A stretch of 30,704 bases of DNA from Sperchopsis tessellata (Eukaryota > Arthropoda > Insecta > Coleoptera > Hydrophilidae), in assembly GCA_033557685.1 (NCBI GenBank), contig JAWQRN010000367.1, positions 1 through 30,704 of the forward strand, read 5' to 3'. How positions within the stretch are numbered: the first letter of the stretch is position 1; each line of letters begins with the position of its first letter. The position numbers were made by a program, and so were the translations under genes. Under the pieces are notes generated by a model. That model saw only the letters and a program-made list of their open reading frames with translations. It ran no database searches and was not told where the DNA came from. Positions 10,156-20,500 of this stretch are shown here, piece by piece.

Positions 10156-10470
10156 ATGCGAGAAAAAATACCTGTTAGAATCCGTTGTGATTTGACAGCT
10201 GGTCGGTCGAATGAGTATGGCAGTGGCTACCTGTCATGCCGACGTGGCGCAAGTTCTATAGGCGTGAGGAATTTACCTAATATGTGGGTAGTCATCAACT
10301 TCCATGAACGCACAGGAGCAGTTGACATTACAAAACACTGCCTAATTTATGTAGGCAAGCCAACAACCTACAGAAACCCACAGATATTCAAATATAAATT
10401 TAAAATGATTTTAAAGATATACATTGTAAACTATACAAATGTAAAGTTAGGCCCACCCATTATCATGTAG
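10156..10470 (+). CDS. Unidentified 104-codon open frame, probably a repeat-derived fragment
   Basis: A 104-codon frame starting at ATG and ending at TAG, in sequence of distinctly higher GC than its flanks (about 10160-10380). The peptide starts basic ('MREKIPVRIRCDL'), has 'GSGYLSCRRGASSIGVRNLP' in the middle and ends in a lysine-rich, AT-derived tail. I recognise no domain, signal peptide or membrane segment. Base composition drops after codon 75 or so, suggesting that only the first part could be an old coding fragment. It sits about 230 bases before the PLE palindrome but shows no PLE motif. Confidence 0.2.
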   Translation: MREKIPVRIRCDLTAGRSNEYGSGYLSCRRGASSIGVRNLPNMWVVINFHERTGAVDITKHCLIYVGKPTTYRNPQIFKYKFKMILKIYIVNYTNVKLGPPIIM

Positions 10471-10615
10471 AAAAAACAAAAAACTACTTATGACATTACA
10501 ACGAAGATAAATCCATTGTGTATATCAAAAGAGAGATGCAAGAGAACGCTTAGCAACCAAAACAATGGTAATAAATCAAATGAAGAGTGAGGATCAACAA
10601 CCAAAAAGCCAACAA

Positions 10616-10616
10616 C

Positions 10617-10677
<61 letters not shown>
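10616..10677. repeat. Poly-A then (AT)n microsatellite
   Basis: An A-run (about 10616-10633) joined directly to near-pure AT dinucleotides to 10677. Read on the minus strand, it follows the 3' end of the left palindrome arm (10702) with a (TA)n then T-run, so it may be part of the tail of that PLE copy. Confidence 0.95.
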
Positions 10678-10683
<6 letters not shown>

Positions 10684-10701
10684 GGACTAGAGGCCAGATA
10701 A

Positions 10702-10964
10702 AGAAAGCCACAGAACAACACTCATCTCGAACCAGTCAGCCCTCAATGTCAGACTTTGCATTAATGGAACGTTTCTAGTGGCGAAAGATGTAGAACGCCT
10801 CAAGAAATTTTCTTTTGTGTAGGTTGGATTTACACATGCAAGGTATTGAATACATAGCACGCCGATATATACGCATCAAGTCGAAACTTAGAGTCTCTCC
10901 TGTGGAGTGCAAGTCTTTTACTAATATTTTGCTGTGTATGTATGACCAACATAGCATTTATCAC
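10702..10964 (-). pseudogene. PLE GIY-YIG C-terminal remnant, left arm
   Basis: Read from 10964 downward, the minus strand gives 'YVGHT'-like residues near the start, then fragments equivalent to 'LVKDLHS', and a clear tail 'KRKFLEAFYIFRH' (10775-10957 frame) and 'INAKSDIEG'. These align with the right arm and with the usual PLE pattern after GIY-YIG: ILD.E.NY.KR.FLE..HI followed by IN.KSDIE. Two internal deletions relative to the right arm and several frame changes make it a pseudogene. The 5' part of the element, including RT, is absent. Confidence 0.65.
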
Positions 10965-10995
10965 AACCTTTACAGTCTATATACTACATTACTAA

Positions 10996-11335
10996 GTGAT
11001 AAGTACAATATTGGTCATACAAAACAAAAGCTTAGTAAAAGACCTGCACTTCACAAGAACGACTGTAAGTTTTAACCTGATGCGTGTACATTGGCATGCC
11101 ATGTATTCAACACTTCGCATGTCATGTACTATGAAAATGCACAGATACTCGATGTGAATCCAACGTACACAAACAAAAATTTCTCTAAACGTTCCACATC
11201 TTTCACCACTACAAACGTTAAATTAATGTAAAGTCTGACATTGAGGGCCTGACAACCTATGCGTTCCTATTAAGTTGTAAGGAGCCTGTGTTGTTGCCTA
11301 CTGGTTCGAGATGAGTGTTGTTCTGTGGCTTTCTG
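10996..11335 (+). pseudogene. PLE GIY-YIG C-terminal remnant, right arm
   Basis: From 10996 the plus strand reads 'DKYNIGHTKQKLSKRPALHK' then 'NDCK', a good match to the second half of the GIY-YIG nuclease (Y-I-G-x-T, conserved Arg, conserved His). After one stop it continues 'CHVFNTSHVMYYENAQILDV' and 'NPTYTNKNFSKR', matching the PLE series H...TSH..D+EN..ILD.E..Y.KR. A shifted frame then holds the 'KSDIEG'-equivalent near 11235-11255. The GIY strand and the whole RT lie beyond the truncation. It is the better preserved of the two arms. Confidence 0.75.
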
Positions 11336-11541
11336 TATAAATATCAGTAATATCAGTTTTTGAATGGTTCTTTATTTCATACAATATAATAATACTCATA
11401 CAACTAAGTATTAAAAATATATTGTCATTTATATATCAAAAGCTGAGTTTAGATAAAAAACAAATATTAATTCTTTCATTAAATAAAATATAAGTTGTTT
11501 TTTATATAATGTTTTGTTTTTTATAAAAACTGCTTACTTTG
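11336..11541. other. AT-rich spacer, nothing recognised
   Basis: May contain the remaining 3' tail of the right palindrome arm. No hammerhead-like motif is visible here, unlike the other PLE copies. Confidence 0.3.
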
Positions 11542-11584
<43 letters not shown>

Positions 11585-11610
11585 CTGTGTATGTGTGTGT
11601 ATTAGATATA
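11542..11610. repeat. (TA)n(TG)n compound microsatellite
   Basis: TA dinucleotides (11542-11560) turn into TG dinucleotides (11561-11600) with a few interruptions. The plus-strand open frame crossing it is a low-complexity artefact. Confidence 0.95.
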
Positions 11611-13084
11611 TAAGTAAAAATAAATTAAATTTCATATCGCCATGTATTATCTACCTGTTCGAATTCGCACCTTCCTCACAAAAACGATTCGAACGTAACC
11701 GTCAATACTTTAACAAGTTTATAGTTAAGAAAATCAGTTCGCCAACCATATCTACGTTTCCTTCAATTTCCTGACCACGTATCACCTTCTAGTTATCTTC
11801 GATATTTACATTTCCCCCGCTTGCTTTCCATTACTTATTTCAATTCCCGCCACTTACTTCTTCCCCACAACCACATCCATCCTCTTCTACCCTTAAAAGG
11901 ACTCAGTAGCAGTGTATCCTTCTCTAAGATGTGCAGCAGTTTCGCCGAGTAACGGGGGGCCTTACAGGATATATTCAAATGAATTTCTAATCTGCTACCA
12001 TCGCCCCGTTAGCTGTGGCGTATTTCTGTCTTTTCTGGGTTTAATGTGCTCGTATTTGTTTTGCTCTGTCTGGGCTAGAGTGAGTGAGAGAGTTTAACTC
12101 TCAAAAGAGGGTAGTTTTGTCCGTTATTCTCGTGTCGTGATGTGAGCTTCCTCTTTTGCACCAGACACGGCTTCTGGTTGCCTTGACAGGTCGGCCTAAA
12201 CTTTTTGAAAAATACGCTACACTTGCCGCACCATGGTCGTATCTCGTGCTTGCTTGCATCGCTTCAGCTAACTCCGGAGGGCCTTATTTATTTTGCTCAT
12301 TTTCACTGAAATGCAATGGTCTTCTTTAAATTACAAAAAAAACTATACAGAGTCAGTCCATATTTTAACAAATAGTTGAAAATTTATTATATAGAGAGGA
12401 GCATTGATATAGTATATAACAACACGTTTGCTCTCCGTGGACGACTAAATTGAAACAAATATTCAGTTTTAACCGCAAGAATGGACGAGTTAATGGTGTT
12501 CATTTTTAAGGGGAGAGTAAAAACTTAAATTTAAAAGAATTTAAATGCGCATTATAATAATTAAAATAGTTAAAAGAAGATATGCTTTTTGGTTCGCGAC
12601 ATTTCAAAGTTAAAAGAAATAAAAATTATAACCATTTTTATAAGTAGGCAATACTTTCGGTATCTATGATCGCCTAGTTAAATTATTTGTAAGGATTAAT
12701 AGCATATGTTAAAATTGTAAAGCAATTATTAACTAATACTCGTATATAGCAAAATAGCAGTTTTGTAAATATATTAGCCTAAAATCTTTGTATGTGAATT
12801 TCAAATTGAATAATTATAGCCCATACATTTCATAGATATTTAAGGATCATTTGGGGCTTATCTGGATGTATCCTGTATAATATCTCTTCATACTAATATT
12901 TTATTTACTGTCTAGGTTGAAAAATATATGTTATTGAATTTTCTGGACCTCTCTATACATAGTGGTAGTCAGAACTATTTTACGATTAATATTTACCTTG
13001 CATATATCTTACTCCTCTATTCGTCTTGTGTCTCATACATGAGCTGTTTTTAACTCCTTCTTCTTCCACAGAGCTTTCTCCATA
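11611..13084. other. Spacer with a GC-raised block at 11890-12330, unassigned
   Basis: The part 11890-12330 is clearly less AT-rich than its surroundings and contains small self-complementary segments ('taacgggg' at 11951 against 'ccccgtta' at 12003; 'gagtttaactc' near 12092). It may be the body of an old repeat or part of a PLE 5' region. I recognise no coding motif. The rest is AT-rich with no supportable feature. Confidence 0.35.
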
Positions 13085-13340
13085 CCCTTGTTTTTCGAAA
13101 GTACCCTTGACAACTTGTTGATCAGAAACAACATATTTTTTGTAAATGTGGAGTCAACTACGATGGGCAACCTGGTAGATCTTTTTTTCGCCATAGATAA
13201 TATCTGAGCTATATAGAAAAAACACTTCCTGCTACGCTACTCATGTTTATGAGTCTGACCACGCTCCTGATTTGGGAAACCCACATATATTGCGTATGCT
13301 CGATAAGAATCGTATGCTTAATTTAGTAAAATTTTAAGAT
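13085..13340 (+). pseudogene. Penelope-like relic: GIY-YIG domain end
   Basis: Plus-strand frames read 'QLVDQKQHIFCKCGVNYDGQ' and 'PGRSFF' (13108-13187), the GIY-YIG pattern C.CG..Y.GQ.GRSF with the usual YVGQ altered to YDGQ. A shifted frame gives 'CYATHVYESDHAPDLGNPHI' and 'LRMLDKNRMLNL' (about 13232-13330), which fits the PLE tail S.YA.HV...H.P....IL...DK...LNL.E. The RT and the N-terminal half of GIY-YIG are missing or too decayed to see. About 180 bases downstream, on the same strand, is a hammerhead-like fold, as expected for a PLE terminal region. Confidence 0.65.
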
Positions 13341-13513
13341 GTATCTATCCTCCTCCTATGACCCTAACACGAACGTCAATGAAATATCTTCTCCCCCACT
13401 CTTTGACGTCGATGCTATCTTCATTTTAATGGCTAATCCCTCTGTGTATCGTAGGTGGGTGTTGTCGACTTTAACCCTTTCTCTGTGTATTTTAACTGCA
13501 TGTTTCATCTTCC

Positions 13514-13560
13514 TAGAGCCTTATGATGGAGTATTTACGTTCCGAAACGGGTGGCTCCTA
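13514..13560 (+). ncRNA. Hammerhead-ribozyme-like relic (b)
   Basis: The core runs C-U-U-A-U-G-A (13520-13526; CUGANGA with G5 changed to U), an unpaired U (13527), stem II GGAG (13528-13531) / UUCC (13540-13543), GAAA (13544-13547), and minimal stem III C-GG-G (13548-13551) followed by UG. Stem I is 5' UAGAGC (13514-13519) against GCUC-C-UA (13554-13560, one bulged C), giving 4 plus 2 pairs. Position 17 is G, where active hammerheads need A, C or U, and G5 is lost, so cleavage is not expected. The fold and its place behind a PLE GIY-YIG end support the call. A 76-codon frame overlapping it (13339-13569) is not credible as a gene. Confidence 0.6.
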
Positions 13561-13570
13561 AATATGTAAT

Positions 13571-15186
13571 CTAATAAAATATACTGTGGAAGATAGCAAT
13601 TCTTTTTTTATACTGTTATGATGGTTCACAAAATAACGGTTATTATGCTGATGCTTATTTTATTAAACTTTTTCAAGTAGTGCCAAAAAGCCTTCTTATG
13701 TGAATGTAATGTTTATAGAAATTATATAATTCACACTAGCAAATTTTCTCGCACATTCAGGAATGTCACGGAAATAATTAATTGATATGGAGGGCATATT
13801 ATTAGGTATATAAGACAAAATAGCTGTTTATAGATATTTGAAACATTTATTAAAGATTTAACGGAACGAAAAATTAATGAAATGAAGATAAGTATATCTC
13901 ACTACCTGGAACTACAAGGTCACAATGTTTTGAACAAAATTTTGACTATTACATCTGCATTGTATATGAAACGTGTTACATATATGTTTCTACCCCGTAT
14001 CTCTTGTAGTCCTGCCTTATCCCTGCAATATAAATTCAAACGAATTTACCTGAAAACAATTTGTTCTTAACATATCTTTTTTCCAACATTCTATGACCAA
14101 TATTTTTCACATCATCGTGCAAATGATCTAAAGGCATTTCAATGTGTAAAGCATAACAATAAGTATTAAATTCCTTACAACAAACTAAAGTAAATACAGT
14201 AGCAAAGTTTATTCATGTAAATAAAATAGAAATTTTGATATGGAAAGTTTAATAACAAAAATTATAGCAAACTCTAGAATTTTACAATTTTCGTCAGACT
14301 ATAATATTTACATTAAGTAGCAATGGATAACTGCTTGAAAAACTTACAAATGTACAAATGTTTCTGATATAATAAGTTGAACAAGCTTATTAAAAATATG
14401 ATCACTGGCAAAATTATATATACATTCAGAATCCGAGTATATCTTATTTGGTAGATTTTTTATTGCCTCGATAATATAACAATTTATTTGCTTTCAAGCA
14501 ATGATTGAAAGTAATTGCAAATTGGATCCGCTACGATTTTTTGATTTGTTAATATATAACTGTTGATTTCCCATCTTCAATAAACCTTTGCTTTCTATTT
14601 TATAAGAAATTGGGTAGTTTTGTTCTTTACTGATCTTTATATTTCGGTACCCCCAACCATCGAAAATCAACCCATCCCTGAGTCGTAAGAATTCTTGTGA
14701 GAACTAATGTCTAGTTTAAACACCACACAAAGTTTTCCTGAAATTCATTCCAAGCGACATCTACATTACTTCATTACGTGAAAGCACAAATTTCAACTGA
14801 CATAAGTTATTTTGATTTTAATGCTAATTCTTAATAACTTTAAAATCGCTATTTAAATTTGAAGCCCCTTTGGCTGGTTTGGTTCAGCCGTTCCCTTTGT
14901 AGTTGGTCAGAATTTTCCATCTATAACTTGACTTAAGTTCTATTATCCACGGCCACTTTAAATGCCACGTTAATATCTTTTGTTTCCAGAGCCGAGCATA
15001 ATACTTATCAGGTTCACTTCCAAAAAATATAATTATTTATTTATTGTAGTACTTGGGTGTACCTTATCAACTTACAGCCATACTTTCTACACCGTGGTTG
15101 AAAAGTACCAAAGAGCTTCATCAACGACATCGGAATCTACAGTAGAATTTGGAAAAATTCCGGAATTCGAGACTGAAAATTTGAAT
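13571..15186. other. AT-rich spacer, nothing recognised
   Basis: No supportable gene. A 70-codon plus-strand frame at 14980-15192 has a hydrophobic middle ('YNYLFIVVLGCTLSTYSHTF') and is preceded by an acceptor-like 'ttttgtttccag', but it crosses the edge of the hAT element and matches no family I know, so I do not call it. Confidence 0.3.
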
Positions 15187-15212
15187 CACTGATAATCCCG
15201 AAATTTTCGTAT
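15187..15212. repeat. Candidate left terminal inverted repeat of hAT
   Basis: Starts 'cactgata' and carries 'atcccgaaattttcg'. It pairs with the segment at 17262-17285. A further 'attccggaattcgag' lies just outside at 15155-15170, so the true boundary could be slightly to the left. Confidence 0.5.
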
Positions 15213-15426
15213 TTTATAAAACAGGTTTAATATATCAAACAATTATAAGAAATGCATTTAAGTACATATTGCATAAGAAACAAATAAATATAATAAATAA
15301 CCTGTAAAAATATAAACATATACAACATTTATTCCAAAATTTTGTATTTGTAAAAAATACCCTATAAAATAATATAAATCACAAAATTTAAATCAAATGT
15401 AAAACACAAAAAAAGAGTTTTCATTG

Positions 15427-17000
15427 TTAGCAATGTGACCTCAAGAAACTTAAAAAAATTATGGTTTTGTCATTAAGCCGACTTTTAATTTTTGAACATA
15501 GTAATCCTGAAAACGCCCGTTCTGACCCCACGGGTGTAGGCTTAAATATCATAATATAGTTGTAAATTGTTTGCAAATAATCGCCTTTAGTGCCACCACT
15601 CTCAAACAAAGCCATTTCTTTTATCAATTTCGTGTTTAGATTTTCTACTATTACTGGACCTTTTCTAACAGTTGTAAAACCATCTTCTATGGCTTCATTT
15701 AATTCTTCCGTCATTGTATGTGGCTTTTCATTAAAAGTATTTTCACTTATCAATAGTTGTTTAACCTCCCCGTTGCCATAAACATATGCCAACTTACATG
15801 ACTTCAGTAGTTGACATTGTATTATTTTCTCCTTGGTGGAGATATTACGTCATATCGCTTAAATTAATCCTTTTTTCTTTGGTTCTACAGACCAAGGCTG
15901 GATAAATTGTCGACTTATCTCTATGTTTGTTCTTTTATCATCGTCAACGTAAACTCCAATGCAATATCTACAGTTATTAAATATCTCGACAACAAAATAC
16001 ATTTACAGTTTTCTTAATTGAACTTAAAACCTTTACCAAGTCAGAAACAATTTGATATTCTGATTCAGTCATTTTTAAAGAGTCGTCTAAAAATGCTTTT
16101 TTATGCAAATTTTTTACATGTCCAATCGAACAAACATTAAAAGTATACTATTCCATCATATTTCACAATCCTTTATCAAATGATTAGTTTGCCCAAAATC
16201 AATTTTACATACTTTTGCAAATAGTCGTCCTTTTTTGTTGAAGATTTTTTGAAAGTAAGAAATGTTTCCAATCATTTCATGGGTGATCAGTACCTCTAAT
16301 GTTTTCATATTTAATGGATAATTAACTACAAAATAACATTCATTTTCTTCACAACAATCACTGTCTGAGTCTTCATCACTATCTTCATTGTCATTTTTCG
16401 AATTCACCGCATTACTGTTGTCAACTTCAAATTCATCAGATTTTGGCTAGATTAATTGTTTATATAGAACAGAAATTACAGCCAATTGTTCGCTGTGGGT
16501 GAAGCACAGTTATTGGTCGATTAGTAATAATTTTCTTGATTACGTATTCCATATCGGCCGTAATGCAGACAATTCTTTCTTCTAGATTAATGACAAACAT
16601 TGTAAGTTTTTTTTTATAGGGTAACACATTTTTCAGCGTACATTTTCCCAATAATTCGTACTAAACTCAAATTTGGAGTAAATTAAAGATAACGAAAATT
16701 TGGAACCTTATTTCCTCTACATCATCTTACATGATTGGCGAAATCTAATACCATTTTTTTAATAGCGTATGTTGATTGAGATGCTATTCGTGTAAACACA
16801 TGAGACAAATTGTTGTCTTTTTTTATAGTTGTAGAAATACATTCCGTATTTTATGCCTTTTGTTTTGTTGTTCTTCCATTGATTCTGACGATCTGGTCCA
16901 ATTTAAAATTCAGTTTATATATTGAAATCAAATGCATTTAGTAGAACCATTTGCGATTTTCAGAATCTTCTTACAATTACTAATCTAGCACATGACTGTG
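15427..17000 (-). pseudogene. hAT transposase remnant (BED finger, RNase H-like core, hAT dimerisation domain)
   Basis: Reading downward from 17000: 'NCKKILKIANGSTKC' (16930-16980), a BED zinc-finger half; 'YKKKLTMFVINLEERIVCIT' and 'ADMEYVIKKI' (16460-16651), the catalytic-core strand usually reading 'KKL..FGINLEEDIVCIVTDGA'; 'CFTHSEQLAV' (16478-16510), the usual 'CFAHGIQLAV'; an acidic insert with 'NEDSDEDSDSDCCEEN' (16340-16400); 'FAKVCKIDFGQTNHLIKDC' and 'WNSILLM' (16125-16210), the 'LDCKTRWNS' block; 'TESEYQIVSDLVKVL' (16030-16080); and the C-terminal dimerisation region 'YLQTIYNYIMIFKPTPVGSE' with 'RAFSG' and 'IIFLSFLRS' (15427-15792). Domain order is correct, but many frameshifts and stops occur, and the aspartate of 'TDGA' reads ADME. 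Dead copy. Confidence 0.85.
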
Positions 17001-17261
17001 CTGTGTAACAAAAACTGCTTCCATATAAGTGCTGAGCTATTTTGTTTGATATATTTACCATGTTTACCCTAAATTATAAATACTGTTTTTATTTACGAGA
17101 TAATTGTTAATTTTTACTTGATAATGATCTCGATTTTGAAAAGAAAGTAAATTTCGAATCGAATTGTATTACAATAACTACAATACTACGAAATACAAAA
17201 ATTTTTTCTACTTATTCCAGGATTTCATTTATTCATTTGTATATAATCCCGGGATTTCGGT

Positions 17262-17285
17262 ATTCGAGATCTCGGGATATCAAAG
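17262..17285. repeat. Candidate right terminal inverted repeat of hAT
   Basis: Plus strand 'attcgagatctcgggatatc' then 'aaag'; its reverse complement begins 'ctttgatatcccgagatc' and matches the left end at 15187. The palindromic 'atcccgggat' just inside (17246-17255) is a likely subterminal binding motif. Confidence 0.5.
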
Positions 17286-20200
17286 CCTAATCTGTAGATC
17301 CTATAATAGTATTAATTACATTAGGTATTTTCTTTCACGATATTGTTTGACACCCAAATTTGACTAGCTTGGGAATTGGTGTATGGTAACATATCTGAAC
17401 TATTAATTATGACCAGTGACACTTCATTCACTGTTGTACCGAAATTTTTACGCTCCATAAACAAGCTCTGTTTGTTTTAGCACTGGTCGTTCCTTTATGA
17501 GTTTCAACACCTGCTATATTAGAATTTGTAGAAACCGCCCTTTGGTGTATATGATTTTCGAAATAAGCTATTATGTAATGTTCATTTTATGCCTTGCTTG
17601 TTAATAATATCTTATAAATCATTCTTGTTTCTTTAGCTGGCTATTCGTATTTATAAATTAATGTATAGTTTATATGATTGAAAATAAACTATTTGTTAAT
17701 ATTAACTTAGCACATTCTAAAAATTGTTTACAACTTGATGGTATATTTAGTTTGCTTTACTTAACATCATTTATTCGAATAATAACATAAAAATAAATTT
17801 AGTCGTTCAGCGAAAACAAATCAAAACTACAAAAGCGACAGATAATTTAACAGCCTATTTTCACCTAGCGGTCTAGCGATTCCAGAATTTTGTGATATTT
17901 TTGCCAAAATGTAATACACCTAAGACCTGAGTCTTGTATTATATACAAATCAAGTCAAGGGCACAAGTTTATATGTTTATAATAGTATTAGACAGTTTTT
18001 TCTGATAGTTAATTATGTGCTTTAATAATCGCCTTTAATTTACCAAGTTTTCCCTGAACTGGAGAAAATTGTAAACCAAGTGACGTGCGATCAAACTTTA
18101 CATAAAGTTAGGAAGATATTAGAAATAAAAACAATATTTGAGATGAAATTCCAGAACTCACATCTAATTTATTAAAAAATGAAATGTAACGTAATTTTAA
18201 CCGAAAAAATAAATAAAAAAGATGTTCCTAAAACAATTTTAAAGATGTACACAATGTGTGTGTTGATACATAACACTATCATTAGTATGATTGTTGTGGA
18301 GACATTCCGTGAAATTTGGATCAGTACTATTTGTTGAACTTTGGACATTACGAAATTAAATATAAGCTTCAATACTATTAAGATTTACTTAGACCTAACT
18401 TTAGTGTCAAAGATGTTCATATATATAATATTTTTTCCTTCAAATTACAGTATTTGAGTACCATACATGGTGTACGCTGAAATATTGACTAAAAATTTCA
18501 AACAAAAATGAGGATAAAAATTAATCTTTATTTTGAATTGTTTAGCTACAAATCTAAGGAAGTTTTTCAGTTATATGATAAATGTGTTCAATAAATAAAC
18601 TATATTTACGGTTTTAAATTGTTTTTATAAAAAAAAGTGACAAATTAAATAGAACAGAGATTGGTTGGGCTTATAGCGTAGATACCGATACCGATAAAAA
18701 AATCGTCTCTTGAAACGTGGCATCTTTGGCACTATTCGAATTTATAAAATATTTATGCTGGACAGGTATTTTAAAAATGAATGCAAATTCAATTATATCA
18801 TTTCAATGTTTTAACCATGAATTAAAACCACTGGATAGTTTTAAGCAAAAATTTAATGATACCACATCTGATATTGGTTGATAATAATAAATAGTTTTTC
18901 ATCCACGGAGAAACCAAACAACCAAAAATGGTATATAACGTACTTTTAAAGGATTAGTTCAATTATTAAACATTTCACACTTAATATTTTGGAACATTTT
19001 ACTTCAAGCATACTTAAACACATTTTTAAATTAAATGAAATATAGTCATAGCTCGTAAATATCTAAATAATATATGTATTTACAACGGTGAAGAAAACTA
19101 CAGAATTATTTCTAGAGACCCTCTGATATGGGGATTTCCAACAAACTAGGTCCAAGACCATAAACAGTTGAAAATAAAAACAGCGTTGACTAGCTGCATT
19201 AGAGGGAAAAATAAAGCAAAGGACAATAAAGTAGTGGGATTTTAAAGGATTCAGGGAGCCCAACGTCGTGGAAAAACAAGAGAGAGAAATCAGAGTGGGT
19301 CGTTTTCCATCTGTATAGAAGTTGTATGTGTGTGTATATATACATAGTGAGCAGTATAGTGTGCATGGATGTGTATGTTCCCTCTTCGGCTGTAAACCAG
19401 CGCTCCACACGCAATAAAAATATTCAAAAGGTGATGACTCCCACTTTAGTCACATACTGAATAAAACCATAACATTTGCAAGTTAAATACCATAAACGCC
19501 CGGAGAAATAAATTCTTTGTTTCATTTTTCAACACTTCCTCGCTCGCTGCTCTTCCTTTGCAGGATCAACCACCTCTTATGGCGACCTTCTTGCTTTTTA
19601 CGGCTTGAATCCTTAAGCCATACCAGATTTTATACATCAACAACACATGCTATTGAATTTTCAGTAACAGTGAATAGAGAAAAGCGCTGATCAATTTATA
19701 ATTCTTATTAAATATGCATCAAAAGTTTCGTGATATATATTATACATTAATATTACAATAACTTCGAAGGAGCAAAACTAAATATTTTTGCATAATGTCT
19801 ACTTACTGATTTATGTACATACTACAATATTATATGTCACGGAAATGTTATTTCATAAGTGCGCAATTTAAGCTAATGGTAGCTAATACGCTCAATAATT
19901 AGGTGTAATGAAAAAATAACTTTAGTTTTGTAAAGTAATTAGCATTATGAAATCCATTTGTACCATAATATAAATGTATTTCTATAAAAAAAAAAGAGTT
20001 TATGAAATTCAGTAGATATTAGAAGCGTTAAATGTCTACGCCAGTATTATAGAATATTTTATCATACCTTTCCTAAGTTTTGAAAAAGTTTGCTGAACGA
20101 CAATTAAGTTCTCATTTTTCTTTGTAGATGATTATTCCGCATACATAGTCTGGTCTTTGGTTTAAATGGGCATTTACTTTTCAGTAATTCTTGATGATAT

Positions 20201-20324
20201 TTAAAACGGTTCTTATCCTGATTGATAATATACCATTTATCATGATCGGTTTTGCTTTCTATTTTACGTTTCTACAAATTATCTGAACCTTCTGGGCACT
20301 TCCATTCTAATTATTTACTTGGGA
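17286..20324. other. 3 kb AT-rich spacer, nothing recognised
   Basis: Long AT-rich stretch. A 115-codon minus-strand frame (19063-19410) has no recognisable domain, is rich in Cys, Tyr and Phe, and lies over a small TG/TA repeat (about 19325-19342), so I leave it uncalled. No RNA gene or repeat pair was found by eye. Confidence 0.35.
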
Positions 20325-20500
20325 TATTTCATAGAGTTTTGTGACTGGGAACTTATCGGAGCCTTTACCCCTACGTTTCAGTGTACCGCAGGGATCCAAA
20401 TTAGGTTCCCTATAATATAAATAAAAATCCTTGTTTATATGTAAACTCTGCAGTTGCATATACAGCCAACATATCTATTAATTGACACTTTTATCATAAA
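20325..20500 (+). pseudogene. Scrap of a Jockey/R1/CR1-type LINE reverse transcriptase
   Basis: In one frame the plus strand reads 'VTGNLSEPLPLRFSVPQGSK' followed by 'LGSL' (about 20341-20412). This matches the RT segment (V..G..S.....GVPQGS.LGPLLF) of Jockey, R1 and CR1-type LINEs. A shifted frame then gives 'YVNSAVAYTANIS' (about 20440-20480), at the spacing of the following 'YADDT' catalytic motif, here degraded to 'YTAN'. Only about 150 bases survive. This 'GVPQGS' type differs from the 'GVRQG' LINEs elsewhere in the window, so it is a third LINE group. Confidence 0.55.

Larger units (their letters stand above)
10702..11335. mobile_element. Long imperfect palindrome of two PLE 3' ends, head to head
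   Basis: The left arm (10702-10964) is matched by the reverse complement of the right arm (10996-11335), with a spacer of only 31 bases. Outer ends share 'agaaagccacagaacaacac' and inner ends share 'tatcac/gtgata'. By eye the arms agree at roughly four bases in five. The left arm lacks about 50 bases next to 'gaaccagt' and about 30 bases in the middle. Both arms encode the same PLE GIY-YIG tail, each reading outward from the centre. The structure is therefore two 5'-truncated copies joined at nearly the same internal point, not a DNA transposon with short inverted repeats. The arms have diverged enough to be old. Confidence 0.85.
15187..17285 (-). mobile_element. Degenerate hAT DNA transposon, about 2.1 kb
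   Basis: The ends look like imperfect terminal inverted repeats: 'cactgataatcccgaaat' from 15187 and, on the other strand inward from 17285, 'ctttgatatcccgagat'. Allowing one gap they agree at about 18 of 22 positions. Inside both ends are extra 'atcccgggat/attccggaatt' motifs, such as the subterminal repeats hAT transposases bind. The coding remnant inside reads toward the left end. The flanking 8-mers ('atttgaat' left, 'cctaatct' right) do not match, so no target-site duplication is visible. Either the ends are misplaced by a few bases or the duplication has decayed. Confidence 0.65.

Noticed and set aside
10702..11335. MITE or DNA transposon with long inverted repeats
   Set aside because: Both arms encode PLE GIY-YIG tails reading outward, and there is no matching target-site duplication at the outer ends, so a fold-back of two retroelement ends explains it better.
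14980..15192. Possible exon with an upstream acceptor-like site and a hydrophobic segment
   Set aside because: It runs across the hAT boundary, matches no known family and is within the length expected by chance.
19063..19410. 115-codon minus-strand open frame
   Set aside because: No recognisable motif, cysteine/tyrosine-rich composition, and overlap with a TG/TA repeat. It is probably a chance frame.
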